From contig JANXMF010000163.1 in assembly GCA_025354795.1 (NCBI GenBank), positions 1 to 57,191 on the forward strand: 57,191 nt of DNA. Reading direction: 5' to 3'. Positions 23,684-32,523 of the stretch are shown here, in pieces. This DNA is from Pseudobdellovibrionaceae bacterium (GTDB taxonomy: Bacteria > Bdellovibrionota > Bdellovibrionia > Bdellovibrionales > UBA1609). The notes under the pieces were generated by a model, which was given only the letters and a program-made list of their open reading frames with translations, searched no databases and was not told where the DNA came from. The position numbers were made by a program, and so were the translations under genes. Each line of letters opens with the position of its first letter. The stretch's first letter is position 1.

Positions 23684-25126
23684 ATGGCTAAAACTCGAAC
23701 GGTTTTCGTGTGTCAAAATTGTGGCTCCAAACGTAGCAAATGGGAAGGCCGCTGTAGTGATTGTGGCGAATGGAACACGCTGGTTGAGGAAAAGCCGCAG
23801 ATCGAGCGTAAGGGTTGGGTGAGCAAGAGCGATTCCGGCCGACGCGTAGAAGCCACCATGGATGTTTACAATCTGATTGACACCCCGACTTTAGACGCCG
23901 GCCAACGCATTTTCACCGGCATGAACGAAGTCGATCGCGTCTTGGGCGGCGGATTGGTCAAAGGCAGTTATATTTTGCTCGGCGGTGACCCGGGCATTGG
24001 CAAAAGCACCCTAGTGATGCAAATCGCCGGAGCACTGGCGCGGCGAAACGCCAAGGTCTTGTACATAAGTGCAGAAGAGAGTGTGCAGCAAACCGCATTG
24101 CGCGCCCGGCGTCTGGGTCTCAAAGACGAGCGGGTCGATCTCGCGAGTGAAAGTTCTCTCGACAATATATTTGCCAGTGTTTTAGAGCGCCAGCCCGGCG
24201 TTTTAATTGTCGACTCAATTCAAACTGTTTTTACAGAAGACGTGGAATCGGCCCCCGGTTCGGTGTCGCAAGTGCGGGAGTGTGCCGCGCGGCTCTTGAC
24301 TTTGGCCAAAACTAAAGCGGTAACCGTGATCCTGATTGGCCACGTGACTAAGGACGGTTCGCTCGCGGGGCCACGCGTACTTGAGCACATGGTGGATACG
24401 GTGTTGGCGTTTGAAGGCGACAACCATCAGCAGTTTCGCATCTTGCGGGCCTTAAAAAACCGCTTTGGGGCGACCAATGAACTGGGCGTATTCTCGATGT
24501 CAGGCGATGGCTTAAACGAAGTGGCCAATCCGTCGGAGTTTTTTTTAGAGGAGCGGCGGGAAAACCGCTACGGCTCGGCGGTATTTGCGGCGATTGAAGG
24601 CTCGCGTCCGGTATTGTGTGAAATTCAGGCGCTATGCACATCGACACCGCTACCGACTCCGCGGCGCAACGCCATTGGCATTGATGTGAATCGCGTGCAC
24701 ATGCTAGCGGCGGTGCTGGAAAAATACACGGCGCTGTCGTTTATCCATCGCGATATTTACAGCAACGTGGTGGGCGGCTTGCGCGTAACTGAACCTGCGG
24801 TGGATTTGGCTTTGGTGGCGGCACTGGTGTCATCGGAACGGCAGACTCCGCTGCCGGCGAACTCGTGTTTCTTTGGCGAGGTCGGGTTGACTGGCGAAGT
24901 GCGTGGTTCGACGTTGGCTATGGAGCGAGTCAAAGAAGCAGTGAAACTGGGGTTTAAAAATATTTATTTGCCGGCTTCTAATGAGAAGTATCTGAATTTG
25001 AAGGAGTTCATGGGAACCGCGGAGCCGACTTTTCACTGGATTCGCGAAGTCAGCCAAATCGATAATAAATTTAGCCAGTCGGCCTTAGCCTCGCACCCGC
25101 GCGACAGCGTTTCTCCAAGCCTGTAA
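23684..25126 (+). CDS. radA: DNA repair protein RadA (Sms)
   Basis: About 480 residues. N-terminal zinc finger (FVCQNCGSKRSKWEGRCSDCGEW: two C-x2-C pairs), RecA-like ATPase with Walker A GDPGIGKST, Walker B VLIVDSIQTV, the RadA-specific ALKNRFGATNELGVF, and a C-terminal Lon-like domain (RRNAIGIDVNRVHMLAAVLEK). It promotes branch migration in recombination. ATG at 23684 matches the family start; an ATG at 23669 is in frame. The last 14 codons overlap the end of the convergent glpK by 42 bases, and the C-terminal tail (ALASHPRDSVSPSL) looks like a read-through extension. Confidence 0.96.
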   Translation: MAKTRTVFVCQNCGSKRSKWEGRCSDCGEWNTLVEEKPQIERKGWVSKSDSGRRVEATMDVYNLIDTPTLDAGQRIFTGMNEVDRVLGGGLVKGSYILLGGDPGIGKSTLVMQIAGALARRNAKVLYISAEESVQQTALRARRLGLKDERVDLASESSLDNIFASVLERQPGVLIVDSIQTVFTEDVESAPGSVSQVRECAARLLTLAKTKAVTVILIGHVTKDGSLAGPRVLEHMVDTVLAFEGDNHQQFRILRALKNRFGATNELGVFSMSGDGLNEVANPSEFFLEERRENRYGSAVFAAIEGSRPVLCEIQALCTSTPLPTPRRNAIGIDVNRVHMLAAVLEKYTALSFIHRDIYSNVVGGLRVTEPAVDLALVAALVSSERQTPLPANSCFFGEVGLTGEVRGSTLAMERVKEAVKLGFKNIYLPASNEKYLNLKEFMGTAEPTFHWIREVSQIDNKFSQSALASHPRDSVSPSL

Positions 25127-26575
25127 ACTCTGCGTCCTGGCCGTTCTTGTCAAGCGTGGCTCGAATTTCTTTTGCACCTGCCAGATCTTTTGTAGCTCCT
25201 CAATCCCCGACCAAAACCCGACACCCAGGCCCGCCAAAAACGCTGCCCCCAGTACCGTTGACTCCGTTTGTTGCGGCCGCTCGACGGGCACGCCAAGATA
25301 ATCCGCCTGCATTTGCATCAGCAGATCATTTTGTACCGCACCTCCATCGACACGCACGCCTTTGATTCGGCGCTGAAGGTCTTTCTCCATTGCCATAAGA
25401 ATATCGACGTTTTGCAAGGCCATCGCCTCAAGCGTCGCGCGGGCGATGTGGGGACGGCCCGTGCCACGGGTCATTCCAACAAGAGCCGCGCGCGCTTCGG
25501 GCTCCCAGTAGGGGGCACCAAGCCCGACAAAAGCGGGAATGAGAAACACGCCTTCGTTCGATTCCACCTGCCGCGCCAGGGCTTCGATCTCAGAGCTGTG
25601 TTTAATAATCTGCAATTGATCGCGCAGCCACTGAACGGCGGCTCCGCAAATAAATGCCCCACCCTCAAGCGCATAGGTTAAATGTTTATGGCCTTTAAGC
25701 TGCCACGCCACGGTGGTGAGCAGACCTGCTCGCGAGCGAAGCATTTTGTTGCCAGTGTTCATCAGTAGAAAAGATCCCGTACCAAACGTACACTTTGCCA
25801 TGCCCGAGTGAAAGCAGGCCTGGCCAAAAAGCGCCGCCTGCTGATCCCCCGCGATACCGGCGATGGGAATACCGTCAGGCAAACCCGGCACGCGCGCCGT
25901 GACTCCAAAAATGCCGCTTGAGGAACAAATTTCCGGCAAAATATTCTGCGGCACATTGAATATCTTGAGCAGTTCCTCGTCCCATTTTCCGCTTTGGATA
26001 TTCATCAACTGGGTCCGCGAGGCATTGGACACATCGGTCTTATGCACTTGGCCGTTGGTAAGACGCCAGAGTAAAAACGCATCGATCGTCCCAACTTTAA
26101 GTTGGTTTTGCTGGGCCCGTCTGCGCGCGTCCTTCACATTGTCCAATAGCCAGCGGATCTTGCTCGCTGAAAAATAAGGATCAATGACCAATCCAGTCTT
26201 TTTGCTTATAGTTTTCGCTTTCGGTTTTAAGCGCGCACAGAATTCCGTGGTGCGCCGGCACTGCCATACGATCGCGTTATAGAGTGGACGATGAGTCGCC
26301 TTATCCCACAATACGACGGTTTCGCGCTGATTGGTGATACCAATGGCGGCTACTTGCGCGGCACTAATTTTCGCTTGTTCAAGCACTGCGTGAATACCCT
26401 TGCAGACGTTGGCCCAGATAACTTCGGAATCATGCTCGACCCAACCTGGATGCGGATAAATTTGTTCATGCTCGAGATTGACGGACGCCTGCATCTGCGC
26501 CCGCTGATCCAAAAGACAAACCGTGGTGCCTGTGGTACCCTGATCGAGCGCTAAAATATATTTTTGATTGGACAT
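25085..26575 (-). CDS. glpK: Glycerol kinase
   Basis: 496 residues, full FGGY-family length. It phosphorylates glycerol to glycerol 3-phosphate. Visible: ALDQGTTGTTVCLLDQ (phosphate 1 motif; the usual SSR after the TT is GTT here), GITNQRET, NAIVWQCRRT, the second-domain FGTGSFLLMNTG and the FGGY signature GVRVDGGAVQNDLLMQMQADYL. No glpF or glpD is nearby. Divergent from the acyltransferase gene; the two start codons are only about 22 bases apart, or overlap if the TTG start of that gene is used. Confidence 0.95.
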   Translation of the reverse strand: MSNQKYILALDQGTTGTTVCLLDQRAQMQASVNLEHEQIYPHPGWVEHDSEVIWANVCKGIHAVLEQAKISAAQVAAIGITNQRETVVLWDKATHRPLYNAIVWQCRRTTEFCARLKPKAKTISKKTGLVIDPYFSASKIRWLLDNVKDARRRAQQNQLKVGTIDAFLLWRLTNGQVHKTDVSNASRTQLMNIQSGKWDEELLKIFNVPQNILPEICSSSGIFGVTARVPGLPDGIPIAGIAGDQQAALFGQACFHSGMAKCTFGTGSFLLMNTGNKMLRSRAGLLTTVAWQLKGHKHLTYALEGGAFICGAAVQWLRDQLQIIKHSSEIEALARQVESNEGVFLIPAFVGLGAPYWEPEARAALVGMTRGTGRPHIARATLEAMALQNVDILMAMEKDLQRRIKGVRVDGGAVQNDLLMQMQADYLGVPVERPQQTESTVLGAAFLAGLGVGFWSGIEELQKIWQVQKKFEPRLTRTARTQSLQAWRNAVARVRG

Positions 26576-26597
26576 AGGTGGAGACTCTAATCGCGAT

Positions 26598-27377
26598 ATG
26601 AAGATGAAGCAATTGTTCCGCTTAAAAGCGAAGGATATTTTAGGTCAACTGCGCACCGCAAATCGCGAGACGCTGCTTTATAAATTGCTGCCACATTTCT
26701 TTTTGGAATTAATGAAAACTTATTTCCGCGTGCAAGTGGAAGGTGCGGACAATTTGCCCAAACGCGGCCGTGCCCTGATTACGCCGAATCACTCGGGGGT
26801 GTCGGGCTTTGATGCCATGGTTTTGCATCACGAGATCATGCGGGCCTCGGGCCGGTATCCGCGCGTGCTTACGCATCACTTATGGTTTCTCACGGAGACC
26901 ACCGCGATTCCGGCCCAGCGTCTGGGGTTTATCGAAGCGACGACCAAGAATGGCGTGCGATCGCTGTTGAAGAACCAACTGGTGGTGCTGTTTCCTGAAG
27001 GCGAGTCTGGGAATTTTAAGCCGTCGAGTCAGGCTTATCAGTTGCAGGAGTTCAAACGCGGTTTTGTGCGGATAGCGTTGCAGACCCAATCGCCCATCAT
27101 ACCGACTTTGATTTTGGGGGCTGAAGAAGCCCATGTAAACTTGAGTCGCTTGAAGCTGACTAAGTTTTTGCGTGGCTTGGTGTTGCCGCTGCCATTGAAT
27201 TTAATTCCGCTGCCTTCGAAGTGGAAGATTATTTTCCTGGCACCGATTCGCTTGCCGTATGGAGCGGAGGCTGCGGATGATAAGGAATTGGTGCATGAGC
27301 TTGCGGATGAGTTGCAGGAGAAGATGCAGGCGGCGTTGAACCGGGAGTTGGCGCGTCGGGGGTCGGCGTTTATTTAG
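26598..27377 (+). CDS. LPLAT-superfamily acyltransferase (MGAT-like)
   Basis: 259 residues from ATG 26598. It is an acyltransferase of the PlsC/LPLAT superfamily: NHSGVSGFDAM holds the catalytic His and Asp with six residues between them, as in the MGAT-like branch, rather than the four of classical PlsC; FPEGESGNFKPSS is the second motif. It would acylate a glycerolipid or related acceptor. It stands divergent to glycerol kinase, fitting glycerolipid synthesis. An in-frame TTG at 26568 adds 10 residues and would overlap the glpK start; no strong ribosome binding site decides between them. Confidence 0.82.
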   Translation: MKMKQLFRLKAKDILGQLRTANRETLLYKLLPHFFLELMKTYFRVQVEGADNLPKRGRALITPNHSGVSGFDAMVLHHEIMRASGRYPRVLTHHLWFLTETTAIPAQRLGFIEATTKNGVRSLLKNQLVVLFPEGESGNFKPSSQAYQLQEFKRGFVRIALQTQSPIIPTLILGAEEAHVNLSRLKLTKFLRGLVLPLPLNLIPLPSKWKIIFLAPIRLPYGAEAADDKELVHELADELQEKMQAALNRELARRGSAFI

Positions 27378-27478
27378 ATTCCGGCTCTTCGCAGACGCGA
27401 CCGCCTATGGAGCTTCACTTCTCCCGACGCAATTTCAACTCCGAGCGCTCACAGTTAATTCATCCCGCCCCTAACACC

Positions 27479-27670
27479 TCAAGGCGTATTCGGAGCATCG
27501 GCATGATCTTTCCCAATCGTCTCGATGATCCCCACCCATTTCTTAACCAAAAATCCAGGCTTGTCTGGATTACGGCTTACCATTTGCTTAGTGATCAACA
27601 CCGCAAGCCCCACGCCGATGACGAGAAGTAAAACATACTCCACCACAATTTGACCGGAGGATCCGCGCAA
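27479..27670 (-). CDS. Flp/TadE-like pilin-type small protein
   Basis: About 63 residues from a TTG at 27670 (82 from ATG 27727). The sequence GSSGQIVVEYVLLLVIGVGL is a class III prepilin-like signal: a Gly before the cleavage point, a Glu at about +5/+6 and a long hydrophobic helix. The remainder is short and basic. Such proteins form Flp-type or minor pilins, or act as pseudopilins of the Tad/type IV system; no other pilus genes are nearby. The TTG start has AGAG in front and avoids overlap with the divergent tlpA-like gene, so I prefer it, but the ATG starts at 27709 and 27727 are possible. Confidence 0.6.
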   Translation of the reverse strand: MRGSSGQIVVEYVLLLVIGVGLAVLITKQMVSRNPDKPGFLVKKWVGIIETIGKDHADAPNTP

Positions 27671-27684
27671 GATACTCTGCGGGG

Positions 27685-28371
27685 ATGAGTTCGCTCTCGC
27701 CGTCGCCATCACCTGATACCTCGTCACAAAAAACCTATCGTCTTATGGCTGCCATGGCCGTGCTTGTAATCCTATTAATAGGCGTTGCCATCTACAGTTT
27801 ATCGCAAATGAAGCCTGAAACCTGGACCAGTTCTCTCAAGGAACCAGACATTCAGCCTACTCTTCGGCAAAATCTTCCGAACTTTGAATACTCAAACGAA
27901 GGGCAACAGCTCAAAACTGACGATTTCAAAGAAAAATGGACGCTACTGAGCTTCTGGGCCAATTGGTGCGAGCCCTGCCGTGAAGAATTGCCGCTACTCA
28001 ATCAGCTCAGCCAACAATGGCAGGGTCCGGAATTTGATGTCGTGACGGTCAATATCGATGAGCCCCGCTCGGAGAGCCTCGAAGCCGCCCGCAAATTCCT
28101 GAGCGAAGGTGAACTCCAGTTCCGCACCCTGTTTGATACCAATGGCGTGCTCAAACGGGCGTTTAGCGTAACCGACCTATCTCAACATTTCTTGATTAGT
28201 CCTGAGGGCAAGATCGTGTGGCAAGCCAAGGGTGCCTTTCAATGGACGAGTCCCAAAGCCATAGACCAACTCATGAAAATTATGGAAGACAGCGCCGACG
28301 ACGAAGACGAGGCCTCTACACCTGCACCTGCACCTGATTCAAATTCCCCGGCGAAGGATTCTGCAAAATAG
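27685..28371 (+). CDS. Membrane-anchored TlpA-like thioredoxin
   Basis: 228 residues. An N-terminal membrane anchor (about 20-42) holds a periplasmic thioredoxin-fold domain with the redox pair C95-EP-C98 in WANWCEPCREELP, and FLISPEGKIVWQ near the end. It should reduce or exchange disulfides, for example in cytochrome c maturation. The last 30 residues are acidic and Pro/Ala-rich, and their codons overlap the convergent gene by 56 bases. The ATG at 27685 has only GGGG close by; a Met at 27745 just before the anchor is an alternative start and would remove the overlap with the divergent pilin frame. Confidence 0.85.
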   Translation: MSSLSPSPSPDTSSQKTYRLMAAMAVLVILLIGVAIYSLSQMKPETWTSSLKEPDIQPTLRQNLPNFEYSNEGQQLKTDDFKEKWTLLSFWANWCEPCREELPLLNQLSQQWQGPEFDVVTVNIDEPRSESLEAARKFLSEGELQFRTLFDTNGVLKRAFSVTDLSQHFLISPEGKIVWQAKGAFQWTSPKAIDQLMKIMEDSADDEDEASTPAPAPDSNSPAKDSAK

Positions 28372-28738
28372 CTTTTACGGTCTGAAAAACTTCATCGTAA
28401 TTCTCGTCGTCGAGCGGACCGCGCACGCCCAAAACGTAATCATCGCCGAGCCTCTCAGACTTTACGTTTCCGGCGATCACTTCATCGCTGAATGAGCTGG
28501 CAAAAGACTCTTGCGTCGGATACAGCATCAGAAAAACCGTTTGTCCGTGTTGACGAAAAGCTTTGCGCAAAGTGGAGTAAGTCTCTTTTAAATATTGCTG
28601 CAGTTGAAAATACACCTTCAAGGCCAGTGCCTCTTGATGTTGCGCGAAGTAGATCCGGATGGGGCCGTCAAAAACCGCGGCATTAAAGACTGGGGAATAG
28701 TAGCGCGATTGCGTCAAGTGAATCACTGACTGAGCCAT
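28316..28738 (-). CDS. Unknown protein (140 residues)
   Basis: 140 residues from ATG 28738, with AGGAG 10 bases upstream; a longer frame to 28804 lacks a site. Soluble, mixed alpha/beta (IRIYFAQHQEALALKVYFQLQQYLKETY; TVFLMLYPTQESF), no signal or membrane segment. I recognise no family. Its last 18 codons lie opposite the C-terminal tail of the TlpA-like gene (56-base convergent overlap). It could be co-transcribed with hutI, which ends 119 bases upstream. Confidence 0.65.
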   Translation of the reverse strand: MAQSVIHLTQSRYYSPVFNAAVFDGPIRIYFAQHQEALALKVYFQLQQYLKETYSTLRKAFRQHGQTVFLMLYPTQESFASSFSDEVIAGNVKSERLGDDYVLGVRGPLDDENYDEVFQTVKAILQNPSPGNLNQVQVQV

Positions 28739-28811
28739 GTCTTCTGATCTCCTGCATAATGCAAAGCTGTAACGTCCATGTACAACACACCGCTGACATC
28801 TCAACTCTAGG

Positions 28812-28843
28812 AAAGATTCTCACAGGAAATCAAAATCTTTTTT
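28812..28843 (+). terminator. Weak hairpin with T run
   Basis: AAAGATT (28812-28818), 15-base loop, AATCTTT (28834-28840) continuing to six T in total. As a plus-strand terminator it would stop read-through from the tlpA-like gene, but the T run is mostly in the stem. Confidence 0.2.
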
Positions 28844-28857
28844 CGTTATCTCATGCG

Positions 28858-30096
28858 TTATGAACGCAGCAACGGTTCGCCGGATTTATAAACAGCCTGT
28901 ATTGGGTGACGGCCCACACTATAGAAAAGTTCCGACCATGAGCCGGAGAGTACAGAAAAATCGCAATATTTATCGACACTTAATGAACCCACGTGGGCTT
29001 CTCTGGCGAGCGCAAAGGCGGCACCCAAGGTGTACGCAACCAAAACCTCCGGCAAAGTCATGCGCATTTCCAGCCGCGCGAGCACTCCAACCAAACTCAA
29101 ATCTTGGGTGGGGCTGGTGCCAGGATTGAAATCGGTACTGAGCGCCACTCGCACTCCGGCTTCAATCATGGCGCGCGCTTTTGGATATTGCATGCGTAAA
29201 TAGAAATCAGATGAAGGCAGTAGCACCGCGGTTGCCCCTGAAGCCGCCAGCTTCCTAATCGAGGCATCACTTGCAAATACCACGTGATCCACCGATTGCG
29301 GAGCAAACTCCAATGTCATGGCGGTGGAATCGGTGTCACTCAACTGGTCCACATGCGCGGTGATGCCTAAGCCTAACTCCTGAGCGCGCCGAAAATAAGT
29401 ACGGCCTTGCTCCACGCTAAAAAACCCTTCTTCCACATAGATATCCACTCGGTCGGCGAGCTTTTCGCGCGCGACTCGTGGGAGCATTTCATTGCAGAGC
29501 ATGTGCAGATAGGAATCGAGGTCAGGAAATTCGGGCGATCTCGAATGCGCGCCCAAGTAGGTAGTCACGACTCGCGGCCCCTTGAGTGCCCGCGCCACTT
29601 GTAAGCAGCGCAACTCGGTTTCAACATCGAGACCGTAACCGCTTTTCACCTCAAGCGTAGTCACCCCCTGACGCACAAAAACTTCGGCGCGCTCTTCGGC
29701 CAAACGTGTCAATTCCGCCACTGAGGCTTTGCGGGTTTCGTTCACTGTGTGCCGAATGCCCCCGCCCTTGGCCGCGATCTGCTGATAAGTTTGGCCTTGA
29801 ATACGCCACTCGAATTCATGGGAGCGGTCGCCTGCGAAAATCAAGTGAGTGTGAGGTTCGACAAATGCCGGAATCACCGTGCGGCCTTCGAGGGAAATAA
29901 ACTCGGCATCGGAGGCTTTGGTTTTCAGATCACACTCATGGCCCACCCACTCGACTTTTCCGTCGCGGCAGACCAGTGCTGCGGATTTTATTACACCAAG
30001 ATCAGATTGTTGAGGGTGGCGCGCCTGTTTTGAGCGCGCGCCTTCCAAGGTGAGGAGCTCACCGATGTTGGTAAATACCTTTAGTTTGGCTCGCAC
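28858..30096 (-). CDS. hutI: Imidazolonepropionase
   Basis: 412 residues, amidohydrolase superfamily. It hydrolyses imidazolonepropionate to formiminoglutamate, the third step of histidine degradation. Metal-binding HxH in AFVEPHTHLIFAGDRSHEFEWR, substrate-binding YQQIAAKGGGIRHTV, EVKSGYGL, TYLGAHS, ITAHVDQLSD and ALSTDFNPGTSP are all visible. It starts 3 bases after the FKBP stop. No hutG or hutF for the last step is in the window. Confidence 0.96.
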   Translation of the reverse strand: MRAKLKVFTNIGELLTLEGARSKQARHPQQSDLGVIKSAALVCRDGKVEWVGHECDLKTKASDAEFISLEGRTVIPAFVEPHTHLIFAGDRSHEFEWRIQGQTYQQIAAKGGGIRHTVNETRKASVAELTRLAEERAEVFVRQGVTTLEVKSGYGLDVETELRCLQVARALKGPRVVTTYLGAHSRSPEFPDLDSYLHMLCNEMLPRVAREKLADRVDIYVEEGFFSVEQGRTYFRRAQELGLGITAHVDQLSDTDSTAMTLEFAPQSVDHVVFASDASIRKLAASGATAVLLPSSDFYLRMQYPKARAMIEAGVRVALSTDFNPGTSPTQDLSLVGVLARLEMRMTLPEVLVAYTLGAAFALAREAHVGSLSVDKYCDFSVLSGSWSELFYSVGRHPIQAVYKSGEPLLRS

Positions 30097-30099
30097 TAA

Positions 30100-30801
30100 C
30101 TATTTTTTGGACTTGCCGTCGCCCTTGTTGACCTTGATCAGCTCAACATCGAAAACCAGCGCGGAATAGGGTGGAATACCCGGCTGAGTTTGAGCGCCGT
30201 AACCAAGTTCAGGCGGAATTACCAGCTTGTAAACTGAACCTTCGGGCATCAGTTGCAAAGCTTCCTGCCAACCTTTGATAATGCCGTTGACCGGAAATTC
30301 GGCCGGCTGACCGCGGTCATGCGACGAATCGAATTTTTGGCCAGTGATCAAAGTGCCGGTGTAGTGAACCGTAACTTTGTCGTTGATACCAGGCTTTTTG
30401 CCTTTGCCTTCTTTTAAGACTTGGTACTGTAAACCGCTCGAAGTGGTTTTTACGCCTTCTTTGCCTTTGTTCGTATTCAAGAACTCAGTAGTAGCGCCTT
30501 TGTTTTTCTCAGCTTCAGCCTGAGCTTTAGCTTGGGCCATCTGCTGGAGACTTTGAATGGCCTTTTGTTGTTCTTCTTGTGACAGCTCAGGCTTGTCGCC
30601 CTTGAGGCCAGACGCAACCGCGTAACCAACGACTTTTGGATCGAGGTCAATGTTTTGCGCTTTAATATTTTGCGCAACGTTTTGCCCAATGGCGTAGCTC
30701 AGCTTGGCTTTGTCGTTATTCAAGCTCGGCTTGTGTTCACATGCAAGGGTAACGGCCAATATGGGAGTGACTCCCAACCATACAAATCGCTGTAGTTTCA
30801 T
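30100..30801 (-). CDS. FKBP-type peptidyl-prolyl isomerase, lipoprotein
   Basis: 233 residues, FkpA/Mip-like. A lipoprotein signal (MKLQRFVWLGVTPILAVTLAC) is followed by an N-terminal dimerisation domain of helices (KLSYAIGQNVAQNIKAQ, then an Ala/Gln/Lys-rich coil at about 75-105) and a C-terminal FKBP domain: VTVHYTGTLITGQKFDSSHDRG, EALQLMPEGSVYKLVIPPELGYG and ALVFDVELIKV. It is a chaperone at the periplasmic face. GGAGG lies 7 bases before ATG 30801. Its place between hutU and hutI is unusual and suggests co-transcription rather than a role in histidine breakdown. Confidence 0.93.
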   Translation of the reverse strand: MKLQRFVWLGVTPILAVTLACEHKPSLNNDKAKLSYAIGQNVAQNIKAQNIDLDPKVVGYAVASGLKGDKPELSQEEQQKAIQSLQQMAQAKAQAEAEKNKGATTEFLNTNKGKEGVKTTSSGLQYQVLKEGKGKKPGINDKVTVHYTGTLITGQKFDSSHDRGQPAEFPVNGIIKGWQEALQLMPEGSVYKLVIPPELGYGAQTQPGIPPYSALVFDVELIKVNKGDGKSKK

Positions 30802-30870
30802 CAAATTTCCTCCGGTTTAAAAGCAACTCCAATATAAAAGCGCATGGAGAAAACTAAGTCTATCTTTTTC

Positions 30871-32523
30871 TTAAGAAGGAATTCCATGGCGAATCACTTT
30901 CCTCTCGACGGCGACCGTCTTTGCCACTTCATAGCCCGCATCAAGGTGACGAAAAATTCCCATCGCAGGGTCAGCGGTCAGCACTCGCTCCAATCGACGC
31001 GCGGCCTCTGCCGTCCCATCCGCAACAATCACTTGCCCGGCGTGCAATGAGTAACCCATTCCCACCCCACCACCGTGATGAAAACTCACCCAGCTGGCAC
31101 CGCACGCGGTATTGACAAGCGCATTTAGAATCGGCCAGTCGGCGACCATGTCAGAACCGTCACGCATGGCCTCGGTCTCACGATTGGGCGACGCCACCGA
31201 GCCGCAATCCAAATGATCGCGGCCAATCACCAACGGCGCTTTGACTTTGCCGGCAGCCACCAAGTCATTGAACACGCGGCCCGCTTGCGCGCGTTCGCCG
31301 TACTCGAGCCAACAGATACGCGCGGGGAGTCCCTGAAAAGCGATGCGCTCTTCGGCCATGTCCAGCCAGCGTAGCAAACTCTTTTTATGGGGAAACAATT
31401 CTCGAAGCGCATTGTCAGTCACTTGAATATCTTGCGGATCACCACTCAACGCCACCCAACGAAAAGGTCCGCTGCCTAAACAAAACAATGGGCGAATGTA
31501 CTCAGGTACAAATCCGGGGATGCGAAACGCATCCGTGACCCCGGCATCCTTCGCCATGGCGCGAATATTATTGCCATAGTCAAACGCGATTGCACCAAGC
31601 TCCTGCATAGCGAGCATGCCGCGCACATGCTTGGCCATGCTTTGCTTCGCCACGCGTACGCACTCCGAAGGATTGTGTGCACGCAAAGTGGCGGCGCCCT
31701 CGAGGGTATAGCCCTCGGGAATGTAACCATGCAGTGGATCATGAGCGCTGGTTTGATCGGTCAAAAGATCGGGAATAAAACCGCGCTCGAGGATTTGATG
31801 GATCACCGATGCCATGTTTCCGAGCACGGCCACTGAGCGCGCCACACCTTGTGACTTGTAAAGCTTCACGCGCGCCAACGCGTCGTCGAGATTGTCAGCG
31901 ACCTCGTCTATGTACTTAGTTTCGAGCCGACGCTGAATGCGAGTGGGATCCACCTCGACCGCCAGCACACAAGCACCCGCGAACACGCCCGCGAGCGGCT
32001 GAGCGCCCCCCATGCCTCCCAGGCCTGCAGTCAGAATCACGCGGTTTTTTAAATCCCCGCCGAAATGCTTGCGGCCCGCCTCGACAAAGGTTTCATAGGT
32101 GCCCTGCACGATGCCCTGGGAGCCGATGTAAATCCACGAGCCCGCCGTCATCTGGCCATACATCATCAGGCCCTTGCGCTCGAGCTCATCGAAGACTTCC
32201 CAGGTCGCCCATTTGCCGACCAAATTGGAATTGGCCAGCAATACTCGCGGCGCGTCAGTGTGGGTGCGAACCACGCCCACGGGTTTGCCCGATTGCACTA
32301 AAAGGGTTTCGTCATTTTCGAGCTGAGTGAGCGCGCGCAGAATTCCGTCGTAGCTTTGCCAATTGCGGGCGGCCTTGCCGCGGCCGCCGTAAACCACAAG
32401 TTCTGCGGGATTTTCGGCGACGTCGGGATCGAGATTATTCTGCAACATGCGAAATGCGGCTTCTTGCAGCCAACCTTTGCAGTGCAACTTGCTGCCGGTG
32501 GGGGCTCGCACGCTTCTCACCAT
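30871..32523 (-). CDS. hutU: Urocanate hydratase
   Basis: 550 residues, full length. It adds water to urocanate using a tightly bound NAD+, the second step of histidine degradation. The NAD loop [30 protein letters not shown], the [12 protein letters not shown] substrate region, [17 protein letters not shown] and the [17 protein letters not shown] active-site stretch are visible. AGGAG lies 7 bases before the ATG; the start overlaps the hutH stop by 7 bases. Confidence 0.97.
   Translation of the reverse strand: MVRSVRAPTGSKLHCKGWLQEAAFRMLQNNLDPDVAENPAELVVYGGRGKAARNWQSYDGILRALTQLENDETLLVQSGKPVGVVRTHTDAPRVLLANSNLVGKWATWEVFDELERKGLMMYGQMTAGSWIYIGSQGIVQGTYETFVEAGRKHFGGDLKNRVILTAGLGGMGGAQPLAGVFAGACVLAVEVDPTRIQRRLETKYIDEVADNLDDALARVKLYKSQGVARSVAVLGNMASVIHQILERGFIPDLLTDQTSAHDPLHGYIPEGYTLEGAATLRAHNPSECVRVAKQSMAKHVRGMLAMQELGAIAFDYGNNIRAMAKDAGVTDAFRIPGFVPEYIRPLFCLGSGPFRWVALSGDPQDIQVTDNALRELFPHKKSLLRWLDMAEERIAFQGLPARICWLEYGERAQAGRVFNDLVAAGKVKAPLVIGRDHLDCGSVASPNRETEAMRDGSDMVADWPILNALVNTACGASWVSFHHGGGVGMGYSLHAGQVIVADGTAEAARRLERVLTADPAMGIFRHLDAGYEVAKTVAVERKVIRHGIPS

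Noticed and set aside
28756-28785. TTGTAC-18-CATTAT promoter before the 140-residue gene (minus strand)
   Set aside because: The predicted start would fall on its own ribosome binding site.
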